Below, in pieces: positions 16,998 to 25,406 of a stretch of 64,000 bases of DNA. The stretch comes from Streptomyces hundungensis (GTDB lineage Bacteria > Actinomycetota > Actinomycetes > Streptomycetales > Streptomycetaceae). A program made the translations under genes and the position numbers. Numbering within the stretch: the first letter of the stretch is position 1; each line of letters begins with the position of its first letter. The DNA is taken from positions 2,356,001 through 2,420,000 of the forward strand of contig NZ_CP032698.1 in the NCBI RefSeq assembly GCF_003627815.1, in the 5' to 3' direction. The notes below the pieces were generated by a model, which searched no databases, was not told the origin of the DNA, and was given only the letters and a program-made list of their open reading frames with translations.

Positions 16998-18094
16998 TGG
17001 CCGAGATCAGTTACCCGTTCGACAAGGACACCAACATAGGCAAGCCCGAAGAGGGCGGTGGCCGGGCAGCCGTCACACAAAACGACTGGCAAAACCTGGC
17101 AACGCAGTTCACTGGCGACCGGATCGACCACGTTCTGAATAGCAGCAACATGGTCACCGAGTCGATGCCTTTCTACGCCGAGGTGTACGACGTAAACACC
17201 ATCAAGGTGCAGCGAGGCGAAGCCATGGTTGGAGGCTTCCACTACAAACTCGACGCACCGACAACTGTCCGCGTGGAGCACAATCTCGACCAGACATACG
17301 ACCGCCAGGACCTCCTTGTGATCCGCGTCGATCTCGCGAAGGGCTACGGGAGGCTGGAGGTCTCCCAGGGGGCGGCCACGGCCAACCCGCAGGTGCCACG
17401 CGTGCTCAAGGAGCGTGGGGGCCGCTGGGAGCTGCCTCTGTATGTGATCCGCGTTCCGAAGAAGCAGGGGCAGCCGGTCATCTCGCCCGTCCACCCGTAC
17501 AAGGCACCGGAGGACGTTTCCGCGGTGGCTCCGGCTCAGGCTGTCGCCGCACACCAGGCGGAAGGCTCCTTCATCCGCAATCTCGCTCCCTCGGCCGGCG
17601 GCGGCCAGTACGAGGCGTTCGCCGGTGCAGACGGTTTCACTATCACACGGGACCTGGGCGACACACGGACCTACACCCCCGAGATTCGGTACACGCGCGT
17701 CGCGCCATCCGGGCTGGTCACTAGGGGGCGCTACCGCCGGATCGCACCCAACCTGGTTTGGTACTCCGTCGATATCAACAACCCCACGAATAACGACTAT
17801 TGGAACGACGCGCAGGACAACTGCATGGCCTTCACTCTCCCCAAGGATGCCCAGCTTCACGGCACTAACGGTCAGGTCTTTACGGGTGTCATGGTGAACG
17901 GTGGTTACGACGCCGGTATGCCGAACTTCGTGGATCTTCGCGGCTACACCTGGGGTGGACATAAGGGCGACTACGTTCGGATGCTTTACCAGAACCCGAA
18001 GTACCTGCACGAGGGGCTTGATTACCTCCGTGTCTTCCCGCGCAAGTCGTACATCCTCTTCTCCGGCGTCTACGAGACGCAGGGCCTTAAGTAG
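16997..18094 (+). CDS. Minor tail protein (baseplate/upper fibre)
   Basis: This 365-aa protein starts MAEISYPFDKDTNIGKPEEG and carries an early conserved block QNDWQNLATQF. A beta-rich stretch follows (YAEVYDVNTIKVQRGEAMVGGFHYKLDAP; the DRQDLLVIRVDL motif). This layout, with a region that includes GGRWELPLYVIRV, is typical of actinophage minor tail proteins located after the Gp37-like gene. The C-terminal half (residues 215-365) is a separate beta domain of unknown type that may contact the host. Start ATG 16997 overlaps the previous stop; a GTG lies one codon before. Confidence 0.75.
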   Translation: MAEISYPFDKDTNIGKPEEGGGRAAVTQNDWQNLATQFTGDRIDHVLNSSNMVTESMPFYAEVYDVNTIKVQRGEAMVGGFHYKLDAPTTVRVEHNLDQTYDRQDLLVIRVDLAKGYGRLEVSQGAATANPQVPRVLKERGGRWELPLYVIRVPKKQGQPVISPVHPYKAPEDVSAVAPAQAVAAHQAEGSFIRNLAPSAGGGQYEAFAGADGFTITRDLGDTRTYTPEIRYTRVAPSGLVTRGRYRRIAPNLVWYSVDINNPTNNDYWNDAQDNCMAFTLPKDAQLHGTNGQVFTGVMVNGGYDAGMPNFVDLRGYTWGGHKGDYVRMLYQNPKYLHEGLDYLRVFPRKSYILFSGVYETQGLK

Positions 18095-18106
18095 CCGGGA
18101 GGGCAC

Positions 18107-18910
18107 ATGGCACGCAATGTATTTGGCGGTACGGCGGCGGACGCCGCCGAGAACGAGTCTGGTGGCCGCCTGCCGAATCTGAAGGGGCGGGTCTACCTCA
18201 CCCAGGAGGACCCGAACGAGGTCAAGGATCTCCTCGACATGGCGGGCAACGCATTGAAGGACGGCTTGCTCACCGACGAGCGAGGCATGATCCCCATGTT
18301 TCAAGGCCCTGACGGCATCGAGCAGATGTGGGTGGACTTCAACGCAGGCCGGGTGATGCTGACCCCCAACGACATCGGCCGGCGCCTCAAGGCACACACC
18401 GAGTCATTCGACCCCCACGGGTCCAAGCAGTACACCGATGGCCGCCTGGACGGTTTCCTTGCGAAGGACAAGAACCAGGTGAACCTGCCCGTCAACACTC
18501 GATGGCTCGGACTGATGAACACGGTCCCGCGGCCTGACGGGGACACCATCTACCAGAGCAACGGCGTCGCGACGTACAACTTCGCCCTCCGCCAGAACGG
18601 CTCTGCCACCTTCTATCAGCACACCAACACGCACATCCCCGTCGAGATTCGAGCCGGGGCAGAAGTGAACGCGAACGCCTTCGTCATCAACGGCAACACC
18701 TTCGCCAACGGCAAGGGCCCCTTCAAAATCAACTGGGAAGGCGCCATCGACACGGGGGGCGACATCACCACGCGCGGCAACGTGAACGTGAGTGGCACTG
18801 TCAGCGCAAGCAACATCGGCAGCGCCCGCGTCTTCTCCGGAACGGTCGATCCGGCGACTCAGGGAGTAACACTGAAGCCTGGCGACATCTGGGTGCAATA
18901 TGGCAGCTAG
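18107..18910 (+). CDS. Tail fibre-like minor tail protein
   Basis: This 267-aa protein has LLTDERGMIPMFQGPDG and a central SNGVATYNFALRQNGSATFYQ segment, then short repeated strands ending NVNVSGTVSASNIGSARVFSGT. The Gly/Ser/Asn-rich strands in the second half look like a trimeric beta-helix fibre shaft. A helical part around residues 90-115 may be the trimer neck. It is preceded by a GGGAGGGCAC ribosome site and overlaps the next gene by eleven bases. The exact role is inferred from composition and location. Confidence 0.7.
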   Translation: MARNVFGGTAADAAENESGGRLPNLKGRVYLTQEDPNEVKDLLDMAGNALKDGLLTDERGMIPMFQGPDGIEQMWVDFNAGRVMLTPNDIGRRLKAHTESFDPHGSKQYTDGRLDGFLAKDKNQVNLPVNTRWLGLMNTVPRPDGDTIYQSNGVATYNFALRQNGSATFYQHTNTHIPVEIRAGAEVNANAFVINGNTFANGKGPFKINWEGAIDTGGDITTRGNVNVSGTVSASNIGSARVFSGTVDPATQGVTLKPGDIWVQYGS

Positions 18911-19751
18911 TTACAACAAGGTCGTGCTCTGGGACGGAACACGATGGACTGAACTGCCCAAGAAGATGTGGGACGGGAATCAGTGGACGGCTAAGCCCAA
19001 GTTCAAGGTCTGGGACGGCGCCGAGTGGATGACCAAATATCCCGACCCCGTGTACTACCCGTCGTGGGTGGACGCCAACGGTGGGATCAAGGACGGAGAA
19101 TTCCGCACCTTCAGGCTGCCGCAGGGAATGCGCCTGGGCGACTTCGTCGTCACGGTCTGCGTCTCCCGCGAGTCCATGCCACAGCTCCTCAACCCGTCAG
19201 GGAACCTCACCGCCACGAAGCAGCTCGCCTCCGGCACCTGGGTCTCGGCCATCATGTTCCGTTACGACGGCGAGTGGGGCCTCCGGGCCGGTAACTCGGT
19301 GCGTTGGAGAGTGCCAGGCGGCGGAATCTCCACCATCGCGAACTACGTCTACCGGGGCGCCGAGGCTCGCAACATTCCGATCACCCCGTTCTATGAGGTG
19401 AAGGAGTACGCGAACGTCAGCGAAGTTCCCCTCAGCTCTCCAGCCGGGAACACGACGCTATTCCTCGCGCTGACCGAGGCGAAGAACCTCACGAACGTGC
19501 AGTTCCCCGAGGGCGTCACCACCCACCGCCCCGCCATCCAGGGCCAGTTCGGTCAGTCCCAACTCCTCCTCCACTCAGGCGACATGCCCGGAACCGGCAG
19601 CGGCGGCTTCGACAAGATCCTGTTCGACACCACGGTGCCGGCCGCGGCCGTCATCACCATCAAGATTCCTGGCGACCCCACCAGCCCTGGCGTCTGGGTC
19701 CTAGGCGATCCTTCGGCCTCTGTACTCGGCAAGACGACCTATCTCCTGTGA
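18900..19751 (+). CDS. Tail appendage protein with WDG repeats
   Basis: This 283-aa protein starts with three short repeats of the form K-V/M-x-WDG-x-x-W (LWDGTRWTE, MWDGNQWTA, VWDGAEWMT). Such Trp-Asp-Gly repeats occur in phage tail proteins and are suggestive of glycan or interface binding. The rest is a beta-rich domain with DGEFRTFRLPQGMRLGDFVV and aromatic strands. I do not recognise a named family for that part. It starts within the end of the previous gene, which implies coupled translation. Confidence 0.68.
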   Translation: MAASYNKVVLWDGTRWTELPKKMWDGNQWTAKPKFKVWDGAEWMTKYPDPVYYPSWVDANGGIKDGEFRTFRLPQGMRLGDFVVTVCVSRESMPQLLNPSGNLTATKQLASGTWVSAIMFRYDGEWGLRAGNSVRWRVPGGGISTIANYVYRGAEARNIPITPFYEVKEYANVSEVPLSSPAGNTTLFLALTEAKNLTNVQFPEGVTTHRPAIQGQFGQSQLLLHSGDMPGTGSGGFDKILFDTTVPAAAVITIKIPGDPTSPGVWVLGDPSASVLGKTTYLL

Positions 19752-19759
19752 GGTGATCC

Positions 19760-20983
19760 ATGCCCAAACCCACCTTGACCCGATGGGGGAAGCGGGAAGT
19801 GGTAGCCCCTAAGACCATGCAGGAGCGCATCACTGCCCCGCAGAGGTACTACGGCAAGATGCCATTTTTCGCCGCCCAGGGATGTACCAGTAACACCACC
19901 AATCCGCGCAGTGGCACCGCCCTCTACAAGGGCCAGTTCGTGGAGTTGACGTGGCCCTCGACCAACGTGAAGAAGTCCGGCTTTACAACCTCCGATGACG
20001 GGAAGTACTTCATCGTCCCCGAGGACGGCGTCTACCACATGCACTTCCAGGCTTCCGTCTACGGGACCAAGAACCGCTCCGTAGGTACCAATCTGAATGT
20101 CTACATAGAAGCCGAGAACAACGCGTCGGGGAACGGCGCGGTTGGCGAACTCGGCGCAGTAATTCAGCAGCACGTCACCACAGCCTTCTACCACACGGTC
20201 CCGGTAGGGGTGACCGAGTACCTGACCAAGGGCACCAAGCTGAAGGCGAAGGTGTACCTCGACGGCGGCGCCGATGGGAGCTGGGTAGTCGCTGACGGAG
20301 CGGTCGATACCGCCCTGTACGCGTTCATGGTCGCCCCTAGCTCCGAGGGCTGGCACTACGCCACTCCTGGCCCAGCGCCCGCTATGAAGAGCTGGGCCGA
20401 CACAGAGTTCCTTGACGAGAAGCGCATGAACGAACAGACCATTGACCAGTTCAACGCCCTGGAGAATCGAGGACGCGTGACTGGCCGCGGGGTCGACTTC
20501 AACTGGAAGGGCCAGACCGACAGTAAGAGCGCTGTCACCTGGGCCGGCGTCTACCGAAACAGCACCCTCCCAGGATGGTTCCAAGAGACGGAAGCCGCTC
20601 CCGGATGGGGCGCCAAGACGGCCATAACGATCCCATGGGACGGCATCTACCTGGTGTCCGTCATCGGCAATGCCAGGCACAGCGCACAGCCCATTGCGGA
20701 CGTCCAGTACGTCTACCAGATCGGGGTCTACGGCAACGGTGGCACGGATGCCAAGCCCCTTCTGCTCAGCCAGGGCGGAAACGCACGGACAGGTCACGAG
20801 TCGGGGCAGGTCATCAGCGACGTGCTTCCTCTCAAAGCAGGGGACGCGTTGAACGTCCGCTTCTGGGGTGTCAACAGCGCTACGAACTGGGACTCGGGCC
20901 GCAGTGATCCAGGGAGCACCACTCGCTGGTGGAACTTCGCGGTCACCTATCTCGGGAGGGGGACCTATGGCAGCGGTGGATGA
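19760..20983 (+). CDS. Tail appendage protein with two C1q-like modules
   Basis: This 407-aa protein shows two similar beta modules. The first has YFIVPEDGVYHMHFQASVYG near residue 76 and the second has ITIPWDGIYLVSVIGNARHS near residue 290. The pattern of hydrophobic strand, P-x-x-G-x-Y, then strand is that of C1q/TNF-like jelly rolls, which form trimers on phage fibres. A helical linker (LDEKRMNEQTIDQFNALENRG) separates them. The ribosome site GAGGTGATCC precedes ATG 19760. It overlaps the next gene by 17 bases. Confidence 0.7.
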   Translation: MPKPTLTRWGKREVVAPKTMQERITAPQRYYGKMPFFAAQGCTSNTTNPRSGTALYKGQFVELTWPSTNVKKSGFTTSDDGKYFIVPEDGVYHMHFQASVYGTKNRSVGTNLNVYIEAENNASGNGAVGELGAVIQQHVTTAFYHTVPVGVTEYLTKGTKLKAKVYLDGGADGSWVVADGAVDTALYAFMVAPSSEGWHYATPGPAPAMKSWADTEFLDEKRMNEQTIDQFNALENRGRVTGRGVDFNWKGQTDSKSAVTWAGVYRNSTLPGWFQETEAAPGWGAKTAITIPWDGIYLVSVIGNARHSAQPIADVQYVYQIGVYGNGGTDAKPLLLSQGGNARTGHESGQVISDVLPLKAGDALNVRFWGVNSATNWDSGRSDPGSTTRWWNFAVTYLGRGTYGSGG

Positions 20984-21521
20984 GAAGTGGACCAGTCGTC
21001 AGAAGGTGGACGCGGCCACTATGAATCGGGCCAGTTACACGCCGATTCAGGTACTTGCCAACCCTCCGAGCCTGCGGGCGGCCGGCGTCACCAATGACAA
21101 CGTGAGCGGGCAAGCACCGATCGTCTGGAAGGAAGCGAGTACCGCAGGCGGGTTCACCACCCAGGATCGGGTGAACTTCAAGCCCCCTGTCTCGGGTCTG
21201 TACTGGGTGACTTGTACCGCCACGATGTCCACCCCGGCCACCTGGGACGGACTCACCAATACTGGGACGTTGCTCGTGCAGGTGGGCACGTCTTCAGGGT
21301 CTTCGAGCCAGACGCTTTTGAAGGGCTTCACCTCGACCAAGGTGAAGGGCAGCTACCAGGCAGCCCACACATCCGGCCTGGTGATCCTCAACTCCGAGCA
21401 GACGATATGGACTTCGATCCAAGGTTACGGCGGGACCTGGACGAAGGCGAAGACCGGAAATCCCGATGAATCTCTCTCTGCGCTTTCCGCAGTTCTAATA
21501 TCCCCTGACGCGACCAGCTAG
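20967..21521 (+). CDS. Tail appendage protein with one C1q-like module
   Basis: This 184-aa protein begins MAAVDEKWTSRQKVDAATMNR. It then carries a third version of the jelly-roll pattern (RVNFKPPVSGLYWVTCTATM), matching the two modules of the upstream gene. The start ATG 20967 has GGGAGGGGG just before it and lies within the end of the upstream gene. A longer open frame exists but has no ribosome site. Likely a fibre tip or accessory protein, possibly a duplication product of the upstream gene. Confidence 0.7.
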   Translation: MAAVDEKWTSRQKVDAATMNRASYTPIQVLANPPSLRAAGVTNDNVSGQAPIVWKEASTAGGFTTQDRVNFKPPVSGLYWVTCTATMSTPATWDGLTNTGTLLVQVGTSSGSSSQTLLKGFTSTKVKGSYQAAHTSGLVILNSEQTIWTSIQGYGGTWTKAKTGNPDESLSALSAVLISPDATS

Positions 21522-21530
21522 TGAGGCCGC

Positions 21531-21809
21531 ATGAGTACAACCACCTTCATATTGGATCTCTTCGGGATCGCAGGAATCTTGGCCACCGTGATTGGTGGCT
21601 TTGTCGTTGTCCGGGCAGCCAAGGAAGCCAAGACGGCCGAGGTGTGGAAGGCCGAGGCCGAAGCACAGAAGGCTCGTGCTGACCGCCTCCAGGAGGACCT
21701 GACTGAGATCAAGGACCGCCTTGGCCGCATCGAGGAGGAGAACAAGCGCCTCGTGCAGCTGGTCTCCACCATCGACCCCGCCCGGTTGAACATCTTCCGC
21801 ACCCACTGA
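21531..21809 (+). CDS. Small membrane protein with coiled coil
   Basis: This 92-aa protein has one predicted membrane segment (residues 5-27, ILDLFGIAGILATVIGGFVVV). A charged coiled coil follows (residues 30-80, KAEAEAQKARADRLQEDLTEIKDRL). Placed directly before the endolysin, it may be a second holin-like or spanin-like lysis protein, or an anchor. The topology (short outside, long helix inside) would follow the positive-inside rule. No sequence family is recognised. Confidence 0.7.
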   Translation: MSTTTFILDLFGIAGILATVIGGFVVVRAAKEAKTAEVWKAEAEAQKARADRLQEDLTEIKDRLGRIEEENKRLVQLVSTIDPARLNIFRTH

Positions 21810-21815
21810 ACGAAC

Positions 21816-21839
21816 GAACTAACCGGCCCCGGTTAGTTC
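21816..21839. promoter_or_regulatory. Perfect 11-bp inverted repeat (family B, palindromic copy)
   Basis: The arms GAACTAACCGG and CCGGTTAGTTC are separated by two C residues. The left arm is the family B half site GAACTAACC. It lies seven bases after the small membrane gene stop and upstream of the endolysin. It lacks a following U-run, so an operator is more likely than a terminator. Confidence 0.75.
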
Positions 21840-21893
21840 ATGCAGGGGCCGTCCTACTGGGCGGCCCCTTTCCCATGCCCGAAAGGGGGCAAC

Positions 21894-23210
21894 ATGAGTC
21901 AGGTTTCCAACGTCCTATCCATAGCCAAGGCAGAGGTCGGCTATCAGGCAGAGCGAGCACCAGGCGAGCGTCCCAGCGGTCACCAGAAGTACTCCGGGCA
22001 GGTCCCGGGCCTTGAGTGGTCGAACTACCAGCCGTGGTGCGCCACTTGGGTGAGCTGGGTCGCCATGAAGGCCGGCGTCGCTAGCCTCTACCCGCGCACC
22101 GCAAGCGTGTGGACCGCGATGCAGTGGTTCAAGCAGCGGTCGCGATGGAGCGAGTTCCCCGCTGTCGGTGCGCAGGTCATCTACGGCACGAGCGGCAGCA
22201 CGCACACGGGAATCTGTTACGCCTTCGATGAGACGTGGATCTACGTCTACGAGGGGAACACCTCCCTGGAGAACAATGCCAACGGCAACAAGGTGATGGC
22301 TCGCCAGCGCCGACGCCGGGACGCCTACGTGCACGGCTACGGCCTGCCCGAGTTCACCGAGGGCATCGTTACCGCGGACCCGTCCAAGAAGGGCCAGGCG
22401 GGATACACCTACGCGGCGAAGGCTTCCGGACCGGCCAGCGACACGGACGGCTCGGCGGGCACGACCAAGTACAAGATCAAGAAGGGGCAGACGCTCGCGG
22501 GCATCGCCGCCCTCCTGGGCGTGAGCCTCGCTGGCCTCCTGGCGCTCAACCCGCAGATCAAGAACCCGGACGTGATCCACCCTGACCAGGAGATCAACGT
22601 CCCGCAGGAGCAGGAAAAGCCGAAGCCTCCGCCCGAGAAGCCGAAGCCCAACCCAGAGCCGTCGAAGCCGCCGACCGAGACCAGCTCTGGCATCTATGTG
22701 GTGAAGCCCGGCGACACCCTTGGGTCCATCGCGAACCGACACGGAGTCTCGCTCGCCCAGCTCCTCGCATGGAACCCGAAGTACCAGGCGAATCCCAACC
22801 TCGTCGTTGTGGGGCAGGTCGTCTCTCTGAGGGGGAGCACCGCCCCGACCACCTCTCCGCGGCTGACCTCTCTGCCGGCAACCGTCAAGCCGAGCAAGCC
22901 GATTGCTCAGCGGCCGGCCAACGCCAAGCACGGCCAGCACTGCGAGTGCTGCGGCCAGCTCGACGGGATCACGAAGGAGCTGCGGGCTATCAAGGCGGAA
23001 CTCAAGGAGATCAAGGACGCGGTGAAGTCGAAGCCGACTTCTCCTCCGACCCCGGCTCCGAAGCCCGAGCATCCGGCCGAGCCGAAGGTTCCGGCTGAGC
23101 CGACATCCCCGGCGCCGGTGCACCCCGAGCAGTCCAAGCCGACCGACATCCCGGTTGTGCCGCAGCAGATCATTCCCACCCCGGCCCCGGAGGTCCACCT
23201 TGTTCCGTAA
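21894..23210 (+). CDS. Endolysin: CHAP domain plus two LysM domains
   Basis: This 438-aa enzyme degrades peptidoglycan at lysis. A CHAP-type domain occupies residues 1-150, with the catalytic Cys at 49 (NYQPWCATWVSW) and His at 104 (STHTGICYAF). Two LysM wall-binding domains follow at about 190-235 (YKIKKGQTLAGIAALLG) and 265-312 (YVVKPGDTLGSIANRHG), joined by a Pro/Lys/Glu linker. The C-terminal part is unusual: HCECCGQLDG near residue 346, a short coiled coil, then a Pro-rich tail of about 60 residues. No signal peptide, so release depends on the holin. ATG 21894 follows GAAAGGGGGC. Confidence 0.92.
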   Translation: MSQVSNVLSIAKAEVGYQAERAPGERPSGHQKYSGQVPGLEWSNYQPWCATWVSWVAMKAGVASLYPRTASVWTAMQWFKQRSRWSEFPAVGAQVIYGTSGSTHTGICYAFDETWIYVYEGNTSLENNANGNKVMARQRRRRDAYVHGYGLPEFTEGIVTADPSKKGQAGYTYAAKASGPASDTDGSAGTTKYKIKKGQTLAGIAALLGVSLAGLLALNPQIKNPDVIHPDQEINVPQEQEKPKPPPEKPKPNPEPSKPPTETSSGIYVVKPGDTLGSIANRHGVSLAQLLAWNPKYQANPNLVVVGQVVSLRGSTAPTTSPRLTSLPATVKPSKPIAQRPANAKHGQHCECCGQLDGITKELRAIKAELKEIKDAVKSKPTSPPTPAPKPEHPAEPKVPAEPTSPAPVHPEQSKPTDIPVVPQQIIPTPAPEVHLVP

Positions 23211-23472
23211 TCACATCGTCCGAATCCTGGGTGTCCTTGCGGCATTCACCCCGCTCCTGGTCTCCCTGGTCCCCCAGGTGGACTGGGTGACCCTGATCCC
23301 CCTGTCCATCGCCCTCCTGGGTGGTGCCGAGGCAGCCCAGCGCCTGGAGAACCAGAAGACCGCGAATGCGCTCGCTGAGCCCTCCCCGGACCTGGCCGCC
23401 GAGCTTGCTCAGGCACGACTTGCGCTCCGAGAGGTCGAACACGCTTCCACCGTGGCGACCGCGAAGGAGTAG
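23200..23472 (+). CDS. Holin
   Basis: This 90-aa protein has two predicted membrane segments (residues 7-25 and 29-45) with a short DW turn. A charged helical tail follows (AAQRLENQKTANALAEPSPDLAAELAQARLAL). The small size, two membrane spans and place directly after the endolysin support a class II-type holin. The start is TTG 23200, with GGAGGT a good distance upstream inside the endolysin gene. The genes overlap by eleven bases. No ATG start is available in frame. Confidence 0.8.
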   Translation: MFRNHIVRILGVLAAFTPLLVSLVPQVDWVTLIPLSIALLGGAEAAQRLENQKTANALAEPSPDLAAELAQARLALREVEHASTVATAKE

Positions 23473-23487
23473 ACGACACCGCCCGCG

Positions 23488-23526
23488 AATGAATGAACTA
23501 ACCGCAGCACAATGGTTGGTACAATG
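23488..23526 (+). promoter_or_regulatory. Family B dyad with adjoining terminator (left copy)
   Basis: GAACTAACC is followed after ten bases by GGTTGGTAC, an imperfect inverted repeat (7 of 9 positions). The same arrangement recurs at 32,785 as a near-direct repeat, also followed by A-rich bases and a GC-rich hairpin. It marks the junction of the late and early modules. A TACAAT hexamer overlaps its right half, so a promoter cannot be excluded. Confidence 0.7.
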
Positions 23527-23541
23527 TGGGCACAAAAAATA

Positions 23542-23566
23542 GCCGGGGCCCCTAGCGGGCCCCGGC
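23542..23566. terminator. Terminator at late/early junction
   Basis: GCCGGGGCCC and GGGCCCCGGC pair around CTAGC. On the plus strand CTTTCG follows; on the minus strand TATTTTTT follows. It can end both the rightward lysis transcript and the leftward early transcript. Confidence 0.8.
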
Positions 23567-23601
23567 CTTTCGCGTTTCTGCTTCTCTATCGAGACAACGA
23601 A

Positions 23602-23626
23602 AGGGCCCCTCCGCTGGATGGGCCCT
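23602..23626. terminator. Terminator at end of leftward early operon
   Basis: AGGGCCC and GGGCCCT pair around an eleven-base loop; on the minus strand the stem is followed by TTTCG. It lies 17 bases beyond the stop of the last leftward gene. Confidence 0.65.
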
Positions 23627-23642
23627 CACCCCAAAGCTGAGA

Positions 23643-23843
23643 CTACTTGGCGAGGCACCCCAGCTTCACGACCTTCACCGGACGGCCAGCTTCGACCGTT
23701 CGCCTGGTTCCGACCGTGGCTCCGATACGCGCTGCCGCGGATTCAACCTCTGCCGACCGCACCCCGAGTTGCCGAAGCACGAACGACCAGGAGACTTCGC
23801 CCCCGGCCTCGATCAGAACCTTCCTCAACTGCGTGTCCAACAT
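23643..23843 (-). CDS. Small helix-turn-helix-like early protein
   Basis: This 66-aa protein (MLDTQLRKVLIEAGGEVSWSFVLRQLGVRSAEVESAAARIG) looks like a small winged-helix or helix-turn-helix domain. A DNA-binding role is inferred; no exact family is recognised. It is the last gene of the leftward operon, and its ATG overlaps the stop of the preceding 35-aa gene (TGATG). A double terminator follows. Confidence 0.6.
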   Translation of the reverse strand: MLDTQLRKVLIEAGGEVSWSFVLRQLGVRSAEVESAAARIGATVGTRRTVEAGRPVKVVKLGCLAK

Positions 23844-23950
23844 CAGCCTTCCTCCTCCTCATCCATGTTGATCCAGACACCTCGTGCCCAGCGTCGCGCT
23901 AGGGCCGCGTACCGCCCCCGCACGATGCGGTTGGGTCGCCTCTGCGGCAT
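23843..23950 (-). CDS. Very small basic/acidic protein (35 aa)
   Basis: Read on the minus strand, this frame begins MPQRRPNRIVRGRYAALARR and ends in four Glu and a Gly. It fills the gap between two real genes, and its stop overlaps the next ATG, both signs of a genuine coupled gene. The charge split (Arg-rich N-terminus, Glu-rich C-terminus) is notable. Function unknown. The start lies eleven bases past the previous stop, without a strong ribosome site. Confidence 0.5.
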   Translation of the reverse strand: MPQRRPNRIVRGRYAALARRWARGVWINMDEEEEG

Positions 23951-23961
23951 CTGATTTGGGT

Positions 23962-25392
23962 TCACAGCAGATCAGCCATTGGGTTCTTAGGCGTCTCTTC
24001 CTTCTGCCTCACGAGCGCCGCCTTCTTGGCGGGTACCTTCTTGGCAGCCGGCCGCTTGGGCCCTGTGCCGACCGCCCTCTTCCGTGGCGCCGGCCGTTCC
24101 CTCTGGGCGGGGACGACTGCGAGCTTCGGCCGCTCCTCGGGCTCCTCCTGGCGCTCGTCCTCGCCTTCCCTCTTGGCATCGGTGAAGCGCACGTACACGG
24201 GCCGCGGACCGCCCTTGGCCGCGCCCTGCCTGGTCTCCATCACCACGTCCGGCATCTTCTCGATGGCGGCCGTCAGCGAATCGGCGTTGCCGCGCGTGCC
24301 AAGCGACCGCAGGATGAGGGTTCGAGTTGCCTCGCCTCCGAAGCGCTGAAGCGACTCCCGAATGATCTGCTCGACAGACTTCATCTGTCGGCCCGTACCC
24401 GACTGAGCCTCGTTGATCAGCTTCTCAGTGCAGGCCATCGAGTACTCGATCATTGCGTGCGCGGCCTTCCAGGCCCGCACAGGAATCATCGTCTTCCGTT
24501 CCGCGGCCGTCAGCAGACACGCGATGCGAAGCAGGTTCTCGTCTCCCCGCTCGATGAAGCACGAGACGTTTTCAGGCAGTGCTGCGCAGCGGTCATCGAA
24601 CTCCAGCCTGTAGGCGTCGTGCATCTTCGCCGCCTCCGGCGACAGCTCCATTTCCCTGACCTTCTCCCGAGCCCACCGGTACGCCTTAGTCAGGGCCGGC
24701 GTCTCCTTCACCGCGTCAAGGGGCTTCTTGACGTTCGACGGTAGAGACTTGCTCTGGCTGACCAGAAAGTGTGGGATGCGGTTGAAGGCGCCACCAAGTG
24801 CGAACTCAGGCTTGACCAAGGGTGCCCACCGGCCCGGTTGGATGTGGACGTGGTAGCCGAGGAGGGGTACGTCGATCCGCTGCTCCTCCCTCTTCCCTCC
24901 CTTACCCTTCGTCGTGTTGACGACAGCTTCGCCGTCCCAAGCGTTAATGAGCTGGTCGTGGTACGTGGCGTCCCGGTTGGCCCTCTTGAGCACCGAGGCC
25001 CATTCGCCTTCTGCGATCATTACGCGACCATCCCGACCGTCCTCTGAGGTCAAGGATTCCTGCTCGACCTCGAAGAGGGTCGTCACCAGGGAAGGGCCGC
25101 TGCTGATGCCCTTGCGCATCCGCGTGTTGAGAAAGCCACCGATGGACGGGTCAAGGATCGCCCGCGCGGTCCCCAGCGCGAAGCCCTTGCGCCCCACCCT
25201 TGATCGGCCCACCAGCGCCGACCAAAAGAGGGTGGGCCGACCGGAGGGTTGGAAAACCTTTCCGGCGACCGCAGCGGACCAGAGCGACAACGTTGCGGCG
25301 TACACGCCGATCGGGTCTGCTTCGCTGTGCGGCATCGCCGCCTCGACCGCCTTCCCCAGAGGGCCGTACTGCATCTCCTTGAACGTGCTCAT
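23962..25392 (-). CDS. DUF3987-like replication-associated protein
   Basis: This 476-aa protein resembles the DUF3987 group of phage and plasmid replication proteins, which share the layout of primase-linked helicases. The N-terminal region has FWSALVGRSRVGRKGFALG at residues 56-74, where a P-loop would be expected. The Lys-Thr/Ser of a true Walker A is replaced by RKGF, as in other streptomycete members. Later features include EGEWASVLKRANRD and DVPLLGYHVHIQP, then a winged-helix-like segment (LQRFGGEATRTLILRSLG) and a Lys/Pro/Ala-rich tail. Start ATG 25392 has AGAGGAGA before it; a longer open frame upstream overlaps the neighbouring gene and is rejected. Confidence 0.72.
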   Translation of the reverse strand: MSTFKEMQYGPLGKAVEAAMPHSEADPIGVYAATLSLWSAAVAGKVFQPSGRPTLFWSALVGRSRVGRKGFALGTARAILDPSIGGFLNTRMRKGISSGPSLVTTLFEVEQESLTSEDGRDGRVMIAEGEWASVLKRANRDATYHDQLINAWDGEAVVNTTKGKGGKREEQRIDVPLLGYHVHIQPGRWAPLVKPEFALGGAFNRIPHFLVSQSKSLPSNVKKPLDAVKETPALTKAYRWAREKVREMELSPEAAKMHDAYRLEFDDRCAALPENVSCFIERGDENLLRIACLLTAAERKTMIPVRAWKAAHAMIEYSMACTEKLINEAQSGTGRQMKSVEQIIRESLQRFGGEATRTLILRSLGTRGNADSLTAAIEKMPDVVMETRQGAAKGGPRPVYVRFTDAKREGEDERQEEPEERPKLAVVPAQRERPAPRKRAVGTGPKRPAAKKVPAKKAALVRQKEETPKNPMADLL

Positions 25393-25406
25393 TGATACGT
25401 CTCCTC

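Noticed and set aside
23884..24744. Plus-strand open frame of 286 codons opposite the DUF3987-like gene
   Set aside because: It is a shadow: Leu/Arg/Gly-rich, no start signal, and opposite to a coherent operon.
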